Assembly: GCF_001574435.1 (NCBI RefSeq)
Contig: NZ_LOCN01000007.1
Location: 287,186 to 351,185 of the forward strand
DNA from: Moritella sp. JT01
GTDB lineage: Bacteria > Pseudomonadota > Gammaproteobacteria > Enterobacterales > Moritellaceae
Direction: 5' to 3'
Length of the DNA: 64,000 bases
Shown in pieces: positions 43,818 through 53,660 of the stretch. Made by a program: the position numbers and the translations under genes. Each line of letters starts with the position of its first letter. Position 1 is the first letter of the stretch. The notes beneath the pieces were generated by a model. That model was given only the letters and a program-made list of their open reading frames with translations. It searched no databases and was not told the origin of the DNA.

Positions 43818-45590
43818 TTATTTCCAAAGTTCTACCAAATTAACATCTTCGCTATCAGGTTGTTTTTCACGCTCAAGAAGATTAACTTGTAAAAGCATAG
43901 GCAAATCAAAAGATGTCCCAGTAACAATACAGCTCCCTTTTGACAAATTTGGAATCAAGCTTCTCGACATGCTGTCCAAAGTGCTAATTGTATTATCTAA
44001 TAAAAATAAATCTCGATCATTGACTAACCTATGAATAAAGAAATTGTGGATTTGAGACATAATAGTGGCTGAGATGTCAGCTGGGCGTTGACTTGATAAT
44101 GTTAAATACATACCAAACTTACGACCTTCTTTGATAATTTCCTCAAACAGTTCTAATCTATAATCTTTCCAGCTTTCATTCTCACGAGTAGATTGTTGTG
44201 AAAGAACGTTATGAGCTTCATCTATAATCAAATGTACGGTGTTTCTGGGTGGATTTTCTACAGTATCTTTGTGCTGATGATAATAATGTTTTGCTATCAA
44301 AAGCGGTATAACCTTTTTCACTTCTTGATTACACTTTCGAAGTGAAATAACAGTTAATGTTTTAGCTTCTGGTTGCTGATTATCTACTGTAATTACTTTT
44401 TTTACACTTGAAAGAGAAGAATCAATACGTTTTAGTAGCGGCTGAATATGCTCAAATTGTACGTAGCCATTAACAAGATCACGAATAAGTTGTATGTTGC
44501 AACGAATCTGGAATTCATCAAATGCAGTTAATACTGGTAACCGAATACCCTCTACATCAGTTTCGAAGACCGTTTGATATCCTACACCATTAGAATTTAA
44601 ATACGTTATATTACCATTGTAGATACACTGAAAATTAGAGTTCTTAGTATTCCACGACACTGTTTTCAATTTGACTTTAAGAGCATCATTTCCAAGAGTA
44701 TCTGTAATCTCTCTTATTAAGTCTAATGTGTCAGGCTTTGGAGCTGCTGCACTAAAGATTAGTTCGTATGTTGTTTTAATGTAAGAAAGAAAACTACCAG
44801 GATTAGTAGCGAAACGTTCTCTACCTGCAATAATTCTGTTGATAAAAGGCTTTTGGGTGTTTTGAGTTGCTTGAAATAGAATACTTAGAGTTTCAGTATT
44901 CCAAAATTCGCTTTCAGCTAATGGGAAACGATCTTCTTGCATTTTAGTGTTTAGCTTGTAGACCGTTTTATACTCAGGCGAAACTAGTTGCTCGCCAGTG
45001 TATTCACCATTGAAATCTAAAAGTACAAATTGACTTTTCCCATTAATTTTATCAATTTTTGTTTCAAATAATGTAGTGAATAATTTAGTAAGTGTATTTG
45101 ATTTACCACTACCTGTATTACCGAAAATACCAATATGAGTATTGAATAATTTTTGCCATGGAAGTGAAATAGGGATTTCTTCTTTTAATAACTCACCGAT
45201 AATAAAACTTTGATCATTATTTCCTTGGCTATAAATCTCTTTCAACTTGTCTTCTTTTAGGAGATAAGCATTATCTTTAATCATAGGTAGGAACTTAATG
45301 CCTTCAAAAAACTTATCATTTTCATAATAACCAATTGGTTTTAATTCTACCTTTCTAACATAATAAACTCGTTCATCTTCCTCAATAAACCGATGTTCAT
45401 CTAAATGCTCTCCCTCAACGATACAAATGATATCTCGGAATCCACGTTGAATACTTACATATTCTCGGATTGAAATACCTTTGTATTTCTCCCCATCATA
45501 GAAGAGCGTATCTTTGTTAGATTGTTCGAATACTTTAAGTGTAACTTTTACACCACTAATAGCTATTACTTCACCTACTAATATAGACAT
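43818..45590 (-). CDS. herA: HerA-like ATPase of a SIR2-HerA defence system
   Basis: This 590-residue protein has an N-terminal beta-barrel (HAS-barrel-like, about 1-100), a Walker A motif GIFGNTGSGKSNTLTKL (about 154-170), Walker B VHLIIDEAHNVLSQQ (about 451-465) and the sensor/arginine-finger motif LSSQRPADIS (about 497-506). These are marks of the FtsK/HerA superfamily (DUF87). HerA proteins form hexamers. With SIR2 they make an anti-phage complex that depletes NAD+ and may cleave DNA. The gene starts 13 bp after the sir2 stop, with CGGAGCTTTAA upstream. It is the last gene of the minus-strand unit. Confidence 0.85.
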   Translation of the reverse strand: MSILVGEVIAISGVKVTLKVFEQSNKDTLFYDGEKYKGISIREYVSIQRGFRDIICIVEGEHLDEHRFIEEDERVYYVRKVELKPIGYYENDKFFEGIKFLPMIKDNAYLLKEDKLKEIYSQGNNDQSFIIGELLKEEIPISLPWQKLFNTHIGIFGNTGSGKSNTLTKLFTTLFETKIDKINGKSQFVLLDFNGEYTGEQLVSPEYKTVYKLNTKMQEDRFPLAESEFWNTETLSILFQATQNTQKPFINRIIAGRERFATNPGSFLSYIKTTYELIFSAAAPKPDTLDLIREITDTLGNDALKVKLKTVSWNTKNSNFQCIYNGNITYLNSNGVGYQTVFETDVEGIRLPVLTAFDEFQIRCNIQLIRDLVNGYVQFEHIQPLLKRIDSSLSSVKKVITVDNQQPEAKTLTVISLRKCNQEVKKVIPLLIAKHYYHQHKDTVENPPRNTVHLIIDEAHNVLSQQSTRENESWKDYRLELFEEIIKEGRKFGMYLTLSSQRPADISATIMSQIHNFFIHRLVNDRDLFLLDNTISTLDSMSRSLIPNLSKGSCIVTGTSFDLPMLLQVNLLEREKQPDSEDVNLVELWK

Positions 45591-45603
45591 TTAAAGCTCC
45601 GAT

Positions 45604-46752
45604 TTATTCAGCAAGAGTAAAGACATCTGTATTAAATTTAGTGAAATCCAATCTACCATCAACTTTGACTAACTTTACGTTGTTGAAATTTCCAAAATAT
45701 TCATGCATTTTATTATATTGCCCTTCACTAAAACAACTAACGTACATTATTAGCTTCTTGTTATTCAGCGAGCGTTTAACTAAGTTTCTAATATGTTCAT
45801 CAGCAAATGAGAAGCCAAAAGCAATAAGTACTGAGTTAGGCTTTTCTAACTCATAACTTAGATGCCTAAGCATCTGATAATAATGTTCCTCAAAAACGGT
45901 TTCGTGAAATTTCCATTTAGTTGGATTAACTATTGGTAGCTTATTATATTCGTCCCAAAATGCACTTGAAGTCGCATCAAATGCATCTTTCTCAGCTGGA
46001 GTAAATTCTATATTGAGGAAACTATTTCGATTAGATTCTTCATTAGTGATGACTTGCTTAAATGCAGTAAGTTTATCTTGGGCAATCGAATCAATTTTAC
46101 GATCCATGTTGTTATTGTGGTAGATGACTTCGATCCGTTCGTCTTCTTTTCTCCAATATGCCGAACCATGAAGGTGCACGATATCTATTTGAGAAATTGC
46201 AGTATGTACTTTATCAAAAATACCACTCTGAACTTGAATAGAATTGAAATTTCTAGCTTCAACGTATCTAGATTTAAAACCTTTTGAACCATCATTTATA
46301 TTGAAATCTAGCTTAGTTTCTTTGATTATTTGATCGTAAGCTTCAACAAAACAAGAATCATAATTCGTAGTAAAAACACTTAGCTTCTTATCATATCCCT
46401 TACGTTTATCTAAAATTGATGACATAGTTGTTAACAATGACTTATAGTTATCAATTACGCTTTGTCTCTTATCTTCAGGGTCTATGTTTGACGAGGTTTG
46501 TATACTTTTATAGTCACAAATCATAACTGGCTCAATGCATTCTTTGTAGTAATACATAAACAAAAGTGTCTTTAGAGCAGTCTTGTTAGTCTGATCGAAA
46601 TGTTCGGCTAACGTCTCAATAGACTCCCAATTATCCTCATCAATTTTCATATTAGTTGATAAATTAGGGAACAGTCCCGTAGAAGCTCCAGCACCTATCA
46701 AGAAGTTAATGTCTTTATCGTAAATATCGGCAATGTTAATTTTATCAATCAT
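45604..46752 (-). CDS. sir2: SIR2-family NADase of a SIR2-HerA defence system
   Basis: This 382-residue protein has a SIR2-type NAD-binding start NFLIGAGASTGLFP (about 17-30), the FTTNYDSCFVEAYD block (127-140) and the catalytic-histidine motif IVHLHGSAYW (191-200). VLIAFGFSFADEHIRNLV near the C-terminus is typical of the SIR2_2 group in bacterial defence proteins. Such proteins hydrolyse NAD+ on infection, halting the host. It has no extra fused domain. It lies directly upstream of herA, and the order sir2-herA matches known SIR2-HerA loci. Confidence 0.85.
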   Translation of the reverse strand: MIDKINIADIYDKDINFLIGAGASTGLFPNLSTNMKIDEDNWESIETLAEHFDQTNKTALKTLLFMYYYKECIEPVMICDYKSIQTSSNIDPEDKRQSVIDNYKSLLTTMSSILDKRKGYDKKLSVFTTNYDSCFVEAYDQIIKETKLDFNINDGSKGFKSRYVEARNFNSIQVQSGIFDKVHTAISQIDIVHLHGSAYWRKEDERIEVIYHNNNMDRKIDSIAQDKLTAFKQVITNEESNRNSFLNIEFTPAEKDAFDATSSAFWDEYNKLPIVNPTKWKFHETVFEEHYYQMLRHLSYELEKPNSVLIAFGFSFADEHIRNLVKRSLNNKKLIMYVSCFSEGQYNKMHEYFGNFNNVKLVKVDGRLDFTKFNTDVFTLAE

Positions 46753-46777
46753 TTAAAATCTCTGGTAATGTGCTGAA

Positions 46778-46906
46778 TTATACTGATGGTATAACTAGTG
46801 ACAATTTTGTTAATTTGAGATGCTTGTATTTGTACAAGTCAATCATTGCTAAATCTTCTTTAGATATTCCTAAACACTTAAAACCAGCAATCTTCCGCAG
46901 ATACAT
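46778..46906 (-). CDS. Possible 42-residue protein between the unknown gene and sir2
   Basis: An ATG at 46904-46906 opens a frame reading MYLRKIAGFKCLGISKEDLA and then MIDLYKYKHLKLTKL, followed by stop at 46778. It overlaps the 3' end of the 136-residue unknown gene in another frame and ends 25 bp before sir2. GACGGGG lies upstream as a possible ribosome site. It may be a small gene coupled between its neighbours, or a frameshifted tail of the unknown protein, or chance. Confidence 0.25.
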   Translation of the reverse strand: MYLRKIAGFKCLGISKEDLAMIDLYKYKHLKLTKLSLVIPSV

Positions 46907-47288
46907 AAACCCCGTCACCTAGATAAACCCCAGGTCCGTCATCTGACATAGTTACCGGAATACCTGAGTTTGTACTAGCATTACCTAAAAACACATCACT
47001 TAATGTTGCTTGCTGTCCGCTTTCAGTTACAGCTCCTTTAATGATGATAGTTTCAGGTGTAATAACAATTTCAGTGCCTTTCATACGACGCCAAGAACTG
47101 TTCTCACCATCAGCACGTATGCACTTGTAACCAATATGAATTATTTTCCCGTCACTATCATCCGTTTCGACAACAACCATTTCACCCAACTTAGGGCTAG
47201 GACAAGCAAGCGCCATTTGTCGTTTCCAACCGTTTAAATTACCACTTTTAAGACCCGAAGGTGCCGCTTCCCATTTCACATCAGCCAT
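46878..47288 (-). CDS. Unrecognised 136-residue protein upstream of sir2
   Basis: I do not recognise this family. The protein is soluble and looks beta-rich with many Gly and Asp: it begins MADVKWEAAPSGLKSGNLNG, continues LGEMVVVETDDSDGKIIHIG and EIVITPETIIIKGAVTE, and ends DDGPGVYLGDGVYVSAEDCWF (Trp-Phe end). The start is ATG after CTAGGTATATAT. It is on the same strand as sir2 and herA, 125 bp upstream, so it may be part of their unit. It is divergent from the DUF4238 gene across a 167-bp promoter region. Confidence 0.6.
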   Translation of the reverse strand: MADVKWEAAPSGLKSGNLNGWKRQMALACPSPKLGEMVVVETDDSDGKIIHIGYKCIRADGENSSWRRMKGTEIVITPETIIIKGAVTESGQQATLSDVFLGNASTNSGIPVTMSDDGPGVYLGDGVYVSAEDCWF

Positions 47289-47455
47289 AATATATACCTA
47301 GTTTAAATTAGTCTTTCAATGCGATTATTCTAACCCAAATTGAGTACAGATCAACTTCGTAATTTAATTAATATACTTAATAATGGTCACTCTACAATAT
47401 AAAAATACGGATTAAGCATATGACATCAATGATATAATAGCCGTCAGAGGTGATT

Positions 47456-48481
47456 ATGACAGAATATATCAAAAACACAGATAGTATAGAGAAGCAATTA
47501 CAAGCAAAAATTAAACATCATCACGTGTGGGCAGATTACTTGAAGCGATGGTCATTAGATAACAAAAATGTTTGCTATATGACTGCTAAAAAGAATATTG
47601 TTTGTGACAGTGTTAGAGGCGTTGCGATGGAAAAGAATTTTTATCAAGTAAAGTTTCTCAGCCAAGAACAAGTAATCATACTCAAAATGCTTTCTTCAAA
47701 AAGCCCTGATTATCTACGTAAGCAGCATGAAACTCTATTGGATAAATTCCTGTTAATGCAAGCATTAGAGCTTAAGTACAAGCAAAGTGGCATAAAAGAC
47801 ATCAAAGCTGAAAAAATGCTTCACGCTTGGAAATGCAACTCAATTGAAAATCTGCATACTGCTCATGAAAAAGAAGCTTTACCGATTATTGAAGCACTTG
47901 CAAATCAAGATCTAACTGTTTTAGAAGACATCAAAAACATGTGTTGGTTCATGCAGTTCTTTGCTCAACAAATCGCAAGAACGAAGAACTTCAAAGATAC
48001 GATTTCAACTGCTCATAACAGCATCAACAATCATGCTCATCAAGAGCTAGCTAAGACTATTGAAGAAAGCTGGTGGTTCATTAGTTATATTTTAGGCATG
48101 AACATGGGTGCAGATATGTTTGCTACTCGAGAAGAAGACTATCATTGCTTGCTGATTAACGACACTGAAACAGCATTCATTACTTCTGACCAACCTGTGA
48201 TAAATGTTCATCAAGCGTTAAGTGATGAGATAAAACCGCCAGAAGATCATGAGTGTGATTTTTACTACCCTATCTCACCAACTGTTGCTTACATGGTAAA
48301 CAAGTCAAATCGTTTTGAGAGCGGCAGAGTTCAAGTGTCTGTTGATTTAGTCGAAGAGATGAACATCAAGATAGCTAAACGAGCTAACATTCATATTTTT
48401 GGTAATAGCAAAGAAATACTAAAACGTTATCAAAAGCACGTAGGCACCAATTGGAACGCAATCAAGGACTTTAAAACCTAA
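47456..48481 (+). CDS. DUF4238 domain protein
   Basis: This 341-residue protein begins MTEYIKNTDSIEKQLQAKIK and then carries the hallmark KHHHVWADYLKRWS followed by NVCYMTAKKNIVCDSV and RGVAMEKNFYQV. The C-terminal half includes FITSDQPVINV and CDFYYPISPTVAYM, also typical of DUF4238. Family function is unknown; members occur in accessory and defence-rich regions. ATG 47456 with AGAGGTGATT upstream is preferred over GTG 47450. The stop codon TAA takes its last A from the first base of the right direct repeat. Confidence 0.8.
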   Translation: MTEYIKNTDSIEKQLQAKIKHHHVWADYLKRWSLDNKNVCYMTAKKNIVCDSVRGVAMEKNFYQVKFLSQEQVIILKMLSSKSPDYLRKQHETLLDKFLLMQALELKYKQSGIKDIKAEKMLHAWKCNSIENLHTAHEKEALPIIEALANQDLTVLEDIKNMCWFMQFFAQQIARTKNFKDTISTAHNSINNHAHQELAKTIEESWWFISYILGMNMGADMFATREEDYHCLLINDTETAFITSDQPVINVHQALSDEIKPPEDHECDFYYPISPTVAYMVNKSNRFESGRVQVSVDLVEEMNIKIAKRANIHIFGNSKEILKRYQKHVGTNWNAIKDFKT

Positions 48482-48601
48482 AAACAAAAAAAGGAGCCTT
48501 TCGGCTCCTTCAATCTTCAAAAAATCTTGTATCATTTAACCGATACTAACATCGCAATTACATTGCTTTGAAGATTTCTTCTACGCTTTCTTTAGCATCG
48601 C
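48481..48601. repeat. Right 121-bp direct repeat (native pntB 3' end)
   Basis: Identical to 43381-43501. It spans the last 13 sense codons and stop codon of the intact pntB gene, then the spacer and the terminator hairpin. It forms the right edge of the island; the DUF4238 stop codon shares its first base. Confidence 0.95.
48484..48510 (-). terminator. Rho-independent terminator of pntAB
   Basis: The stem AAGGAGCC / GGCTCCTT (48491-48498 and 48503-48510) with a 4-nt loop is followed on the minus strand by seven T. A perfect copy lies at 43391-43410 in the left repeat, where it would end the AEC gene. Confidence 0.92.
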
Positions 48602-50084
48602 CAAACAGCATAGTTGTGTTTTCTCTGAAGAATAATGGGTTTTGAACACCCGCATAACCCGTTGCCATACTACGTTTGAATACAACAACGTTCGTTGCAT
48701 TCCATACTTCGAGTACAGGCATACCAGAGATTGGCGAATTTTCTTCTTTCGCTGCTGGGTTAACCGTATCATTCGCACCGATTACAAGTACGGTATCAGT
48801 ATCGTTGAAATCGTCGTTGATCTCATCCATCTCTAATACGATATCGTAAGGTACTTTTGCTTCAGCAAGTAATACGTTCATGTGACCAGGTAAACGACCC
48901 GCTACAGGATGAATACCAAAGCGCACATCAATACCCGCGTCACGCAGTTTCTTCGTGATTGCGAATACAGGATACTGTGCTTGCGCTACAGCCATACCAT
49001 AACCCGGAGTGATGATTACACGCTTAGAACCCATTAGCATTTCAGCAACTTCAGCTGCAGATGTTTCAACGTGAACACCTTGCTCTTCATCTCCTGTTGG
49101 CGCAACAACGTCGTTACCGAAGCCACCCGCAATAACAGAGATAAACGAACGGTTCATCGCTTTACACATTACATAACTTAAAATTGCACCTGAAGAACCA
49201 ACTAGCGCACCAGTTACGATTAACAGATCATTACCTAAGATAAGACCTGTAGCTGCACCAGCCCAACCTGAATAAGAGTTAAGCATAGATACAACAACTG
49301 GCATATCCGCGCCACCAATTGATAGCACTAAATGCGCACCAAATACGATTGCGATAAGACTCATTAATACTAATGCTGTTGTGTTGCCTTCAAAACCAGC
49401 ACCAACAAACGAGAACATCAGATAAATAGTAGCAAGTAATGCAACTAAGTTCATTTTATGGCGGTGTGGTAACATTAACGCGCTCGATTTAACACGACCG
49501 TTTAGTTTACCCCAAGCGATTAATGAACCAACAAATGTCACGATACCAATAAACACACCTAAAAAGATCAGTGTTAAGTGGATGCTTAGCATCACTGGAT
49601 CTGTAATACCGTGTTCGATATAACTGTTGTAACCGATAAACACCGCGGCTAAACCACCGAAGCTGTTTAGGATCGCAACCATTTCGGGCATTTCAGTCAT
49701 TCCGATTTTGTTTGCCCAGCGTACACCAAATGCACCACCAGCAAGCATAGCGGCAATGATATAACCGATATTTGTTACGTCACTACTAAATAATGTTGCA
49801 ACAACCGCTACAATCATACCCAGAATACCGACATAAATACCTTTTTGTGCCGTTTCTTGCTTTGACAAAGCAGCAAGAGCAAGTACAAACAGTACCGCCG
49901 CAGCAATATATGCCGCTTCTAAAATACTTTTACCACTTGCAACTTCCTGTACCACGTCAACAGCAACTGGTGCTTGTTCTGCAACTGCAATCTGTGCCAA
50001 TTGCGCGGCTTGTGTTGCTGCGTCTACCGCTGCTTGCGCAGCATTGATAGCATATTGTGCAGCTTCAATTGATTCTTGAGACAT
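48558..50084 (-). CDS. pntB: NAD(P) transhydrogenase subunit beta, with N-terminal extension
   Basis: This 508-residue membrane subunit uses the proton gradient to drive hydride transfer from NADH to NADP+. The NADP-binding domain carries [37 protein letters not shown] and [15 protein letters not shown]. Transmembrane helices fill the first two-thirds. The first ~50 residues ([20 protein letters not shown]...) are Ala/Gln-rich and absent from E. coli PntB (462 residues), whose start aligns near [18 protein letters not shown]. The start is ATG after AATAAGGATTTTT, 11 bp downstream of pntA. The 3' end is the insertion site of the island. Confidence 0.93.
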   Translation of the reverse strand: MSQESIEAAQYAINAAQAAVDAATQAAQLAQIAVAEQAPVAVDVVQEVASGKSILEAAYIAAAVLFVLALAALSKQETAQKGIYVGILGMIVAVVATLFSSDVTNIGYIIAAMLAGGAFGVRWANKIGMTEMPEMVAILNSFGGLAAVFIGYNSYIEHGITDPVMLSIHLTLIFLGVFIGIVTFVGSLIAWGKLNGRVKSSALMLPHRHKMNLVALLATIYLMFSFVGAGFEGNTTALVLMSLIAIVFGAHLVLSIGGADMPVVVSMLNSYSGWAGAATGLILGNDLLIVTGALVGSSGAILSYVMCKAMNRSFISVIAGGFGNDVVAPTGDEEQGVHVETSAAEVAEMLMGSKRVIITPGYGMAVAQAQYPVFAITKKLRDAGIDVRFGIHPVAGRLPGHMNVLLAEAKVPYDIVLEMDEINDDFNDTDTVLVIGANDTVNPAAKEENSPISGMPVLEVWNATNVVVFKRSMATGYAGVQNPLFFRENTTMLFGDAKESVEEIFKAM

Positions 50085-50095
50085 TATAAAAATCC

Positions 50096-51640
50096 TTATT
50101 TACGGAACATTTTCAGCATGCGCTCAGTAACGGCAAAACCACCGGCGATGTTGATAGTGGCAATAAATGTGCCGAGGAATGCGAGTAAGGTTACAAGACC
50201 ACTTTCTGCGCCCATTTGGAAGAAAGCACCAAGAATAACAATACCTGAAATCGCATTCGTGACACTCATCAGCGGCGTATGTAATGACGCTGCCACATCC
50301 CAAATCAAGTAATAACCAATCACACAAGCCAGTGCGAATACCATTAAGTGATTTAAAAATTCAGCAGGTACATAATTTGCTAGCGCTGAATATGCCCAGA
50401 TACCGCCACCCGCTAATAATGCCTTATAGATACCTGTTTTTTTCTTTTCAGGTTTAGCTGGCGCTTCTTTCACTTCTTCTTGTTTCGCAGCTTGAGGAGC
50501 AGCTGAAACTTGAATCGGTGGTGCAGGCCAAGTAATTTCACCGTCTTTAATTACCGTCACACCACGTTGAACGACATCATCAAAGTTGATAGTCATTTCA
50601 CCGTCTTTTTCTGGTGTGAGTAATTTGAGTAAGTTAACTAAGTTGGTACCGTAAAGCTGTGATGCTTGTGCTGGTAGACGACGAGCCATTTCGTTATAAC
50701 CAATGACTTTAACGCCACCGTCAGTCGTAATAACTTTATCAACCACGCTTGGTTCAACGTTGCCGCCGTTCACTGCAGCTAAATCGACAATCACACTACC
50801 CGCTTTCATTGCATCAACCATTTCTTGGCTAATTAGGCGTGGTGCTGGACGACCAGGAATTAATGCAGTGGTAATGATAATATCAGCATCAGCAACTTGT
50901 TCAGCAAGCATCTTCTGCTCTTGAACTTTATAGTCTTCACTCATTACTTTCGCATAACCGTCGCCAGAACCAGCTGATTCGTCAAAATCAACCTCTAAGA
51001 ACTCAGCACCCAAACTGGTGATCTGTTCTTTAACTTCAGGGCGCGTATCGTAGGCACGAACAATCGCACCTAAGCTACCCGCAGCGCCTACAGCAGAAAG
51101 GCCAGCAACACCAGCACCAATAATCAGTACTTTTGCAGGTGGTACTTTACCAGCAGCGGTAATTTGACCGGTAAAGAAACGGCCAAATTCATTTGCTGCT
51201 TCGATTACCGCACGGTAACCGGCGATATTAGCCATTGAGCTCAATGCATCAAGTGACTGTGAACGTGAAATACGTGGCACAGAGTCCATTGCTAAAACAT
51301 TGATTTCACGTTTTGCAAGTTTCTCTAAAAGCGCTTCATTTTGGGCTGGCCAAATAAAGCTGATTAATGAAGTGCCTTTTTGTAATAACTTAATTTCTTT
51401 GTCGTTCGCTGGCGCATTAACTTTTAGTACAATGTCAGAAGCCCAAACTTGTTTGGTATCTTCCGATATCGTTGCTCCAGCCGCCTCAAAAGTAGCGTCA
51501 CTAAAATTAGATAATTGACCAGCATTGCTTTCAACCAATACTGAAAAGCCTAATTTTTGTAACTGCTCAACCGTTGCTGGTGTTGCAGCAACTCGAGTTT
51601 CACCTTTGAGGCTCTCTCTTGGTATACCTATTTGCATCAT
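50096..51640 (-). CDS. pntA: NAD(P) transhydrogenase subunit alpha
   Basis: This 514-residue subunit binds NAD(H). It begins [20 protein letters not shown]. The Rossmann motif is [20 protein letters not shown], followed by [20 protein letters not shown] and [21 protein letters not shown] Glu/Lys-rich linker ([20 protein letters not shown]) leads to four C-terminal membrane helices. The length matches E. coli PntA. The gene precedes pntB in a two-gene operon, with AGGAACAG before either of two adjacent ATG codons. Confidence 0.95.
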   Translation of the reverse strand: MMQIGIPRESLKGETRVAATPATVEQLQKLGFSVLVESNAGQLSNFSDATFEAAGATISEDTKQVWASDIVLKVNAPANDKEIKLLQKGTSLISFIWPAQNEALLEKLAKREINVLAMDSVPRISRSQSLDALSSMANIAGYRAVIEAANEFGRFFTGQITAAGKVPPAKVLIIGAGVAGLSAVGAAGSLGAIVRAYDTRPEVKEQITSLGAEFLEVDFDESAGSGDGYAKVMSEDYKVQEQKMLAEQVADADIIITTALIPGRPAPRLISQEMVDAMKAGSVIVDLAAVNGGNVEPSVVDKVITTDGGVKVIGYNEMARRLPAQASQLYGTNLVNLLKLLTPEKDGEMTINFDDVVQRGVTVIKDGEITWPAPPIQVSAAPQAAKQEEVKEAPAKPEKKKTGIYKALLAGGGIWAYSALANYVPAEFLNHLMVFALACVIGYYLIWDVAASLHTPLMSVTNAISGIVILGAFFQMGAESGLVTLLAFLGTFIATINIAGGFAVTERMLKMFRK

Positions 51641-52267
51641 CTGTTCCTGTCTGTTTCAACATCAAAGATAAAATACTACGTTCCATGTGTATCCCATATA
51701 GCATGAGGTACGGAGAAGCATCAGTACAAAATATCGGATTAACCCCTTCATATTCAAAATGAAGAGAGTCATTTGTCACTAACGATTGTTCACAAAAATG
51801 TGACTTAACGCAACAACAATTTATATTAACTTACCCCATTTTAAATGGAAATTAGAATCTAAAATGTGGATTAAACGTAAAATAAATAATTATCCAGCTC
51901 GAATTAAAGCATCTTTGAAGTACAGTTGACAAGATTAAATTAGTTTAATCTTCAATGATTTACATGACTAACCAAGAAGGGTTTCGTTTGAAATGAAGAG
52001 AGATATCAAAATGGTATAATATCTAAAAATGACACTATGAAACAAATAGACATATGTTGTTACTTTTTATTATAAAGTGTATTTTTATACTTATAATGAG
52101 TGATTCATGCCTAATTTTACAGCACCAAAGGTTAAAATATAATAACCTAAAACTAATGGATCCATAATTTAAACGTACGTTTGATGATGATTAATCAGCT
52201 ATAACTATCAAATTAAATGGTTTTACATATCAAACAGTGAAAACTTATCTGTAATTCCCCACTATTT
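51641..52267. other. Intergenic region upstream of pntA
   Basis: About 630 bp, strongly A+T-rich. It contains the pntAB promoter region and a 12-bp perfect palindrome AAACGTACGTTT at 52171-52182. No credible gene, IS or RNA gene was seen. Confidence 0.5.
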
Positions 52268-52723
52268 TTATACCATTAACGTTATATTTGCCGAACCTAC
52301 TAGCTCCTTGTCCTTAAACAACAATATTGGATGGATATTACTGTCATGATTCGCCACAGAGAATAACTCAATATGATGATGTGCTGATTCTATATTCATC
52401 CGTAAGAAGCCATTATGTATATGCCACTCACCATAGAATTGATCACTTATAAACAAGGGACATAAGACCGCATCTCTGGTGCGTAAACAATCTAACTTAG
52501 CCGCTTGACCACGATAGGTGGTTTCTAACCAATGTGAATTGGCTATTTCGGGATAATCAAAGTCACGCTTACCCGACTCCCACAAAATATATTCACCCGA
52601 AGTACGGATAAAACGCGCTTCTTCGTCAGATATATCAAGCACCGATTCTGTCTCTAACGTCCCCTGAGTTTCATACTTGTATAACAAGATTAATTTATCG
52701 GTTTCGGTTATCTGGCCAAGCAT
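52268..52723 (-). CDS. Uncharacterised 151-residue protein
   Basis: I do not recognise this family. The protein is soluble, mixed alpha/beta, without a signal peptide or membrane helix. It begins MLGQITETDKLILLYKYETQ and has notable stretches FYGEWHIHNGFLRMNI, AHHHIELFSVANHD and IHPILLFKDKELVGS, with several histidines that could bind metal. The start is ATG after GAGTGTAACAGT. It is divergent from the OmpR-type regulator gene and may be a stand-alone gene. Confidence 0.6.
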   Translation of the reverse strand: MLGQITETDKLILLYKYETQGTLETESVLDISDEEARFIRTSGEYILWESGKRDFDYPEIANSHWLETTYRGQAAKLDCLRTRDAVLCPLFISDQFYGEWHIHNGFLRMNIESAHHHIELFSVANHDSNIHPILLFKDKELVGSANITLMV

Positions 52724-52955
52724 ACTGTTACACTCTTAAACATGGGGTATAATTTAACGGTAGCCAAGATAAATAAAAATGCATAAATAAATGTGCATAT
52801 GTATGATATCAATACAGCCGTTTACAAAAAAATCAAACATAGATCGCACTAACTAAGATTTAATATGCCCTACTTTTATTGTTGCGATTAGTATCTACGC
52901 GCAGTTAGGCCCTAAATAAACATATTATTAAGACGATATAAGAGGTAAGGACACA

Positions 52956-53660
52956 ATGGATACACACGTATTGGTGGTAGAAGACCAACAAGATATCGCG
53001 AATTTAATTCGAATCAATTTAGAGATGATCGGCAAAAAAGTGACTTGTTGCCATAACGCTAAAGATGCATTTGAACAGCTACGTGGCAATGTGTTCCAGC
53101 TTATATTATTAGATCTAAACCTACCTGATATGGATGGGTTAGATATATGCAAAAAAATAAGAACCAATGATGCGATTGTTCCTATTATGATGTTAACCGC
53201 TCGCACAGAAGAATTAGATCGGGTTCAAGGGTTAGAAGCTGGCGCAGATGACTATCTTGCCAAACCATTTAGCGTATTAGAATTACAAGCCCGTGTAAAA
53301 GCCTTACTTCGCCGCAGTAATGTACAAGCTGCAAATAAGCTTGAACCAGAACAAATCAAGATTGCAGATCTAGTCATAGATCAAGCGACGCATAGTGTTC
53401 ATCGGAATAAGGAACTCATCTCTTTAACCAGTACTGAATTTTCTTTGTTATTCTTTTTAGCCAAATCGCCTGGCCGTGTGTATAGCAGAGAGCAATTGCT
53501 TGCTGAAGTATGGGATTATCATAACGACTGTTATGAACATACGGTAAATTCACACATGAATAGATTAAGAAATAAAATTGAGCCCAATCCAGCAAAACCC
53601 ACCTACATCAAAACAGTGTGGGGCGTTGGTTATAAACTGGAGGTCTGCGATGTCACATAG
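52956..53660 (+). CDS. OmpR-family response regulator
   Basis: This 234-residue regulator has a receiver domain with VLVVEDQQDIANLIR, the phospho-acceptor strand ILLDLNLPDMDGLDI (Asp about 54), the threonine in MMLTARTEE and the lysine in DYLAKPFSVLEL. A winged-helix output domain follows, with GRVYSREQLLAEVWDYHNDC and VNSHMNRLRNKIEPNP. The start is ATG after AGGTAAGGACACA. Its stop overlaps the histidine kinase start by 11 bp, so the pair is translationally coupled. Confidence 0.93.
   Translation: MDTHVLVVEDQQDIANLIRINLEMIGKKVTCCHNAKDAFEQLRGNVFQLILLDLNLPDMDGLDICKKIRTNDAIVPIMMLTARTEELDRVQGLEAGADDYLAKPFSVLELQARVKALLRRSNVQAANKLEPEQIKIADLVIDQATHSVHRNKELISLTSTEFSLLFFLAKSPGRVYSREQLLAEVWDYHNDCYEHTVNSHMNRLRNKIEPNPAKPTYIKTVWGVGYKLEVCDVT

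Larger units (their letters stand above)
43381..48480. mobile_element. 5.1-kb defence island inserted at the pntB 3' end
   Basis: The segment lies between two perfect 121-bp direct repeats (43381-43501 and 48481-48601, offset exactly 5,100 bp). The right copy is the native 3' end of pntB plus its terminator. The left copy is a detached duplicate. The interior holds a recombinase remnant, herA, sir2, a 136-residue unknown gene and a DUF4238 gene. This is the expected footprint of a site-specific integration, or an equivalent duplication, at the pntB terminus. No intact integrase lies inside. Confidence 0.8.
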
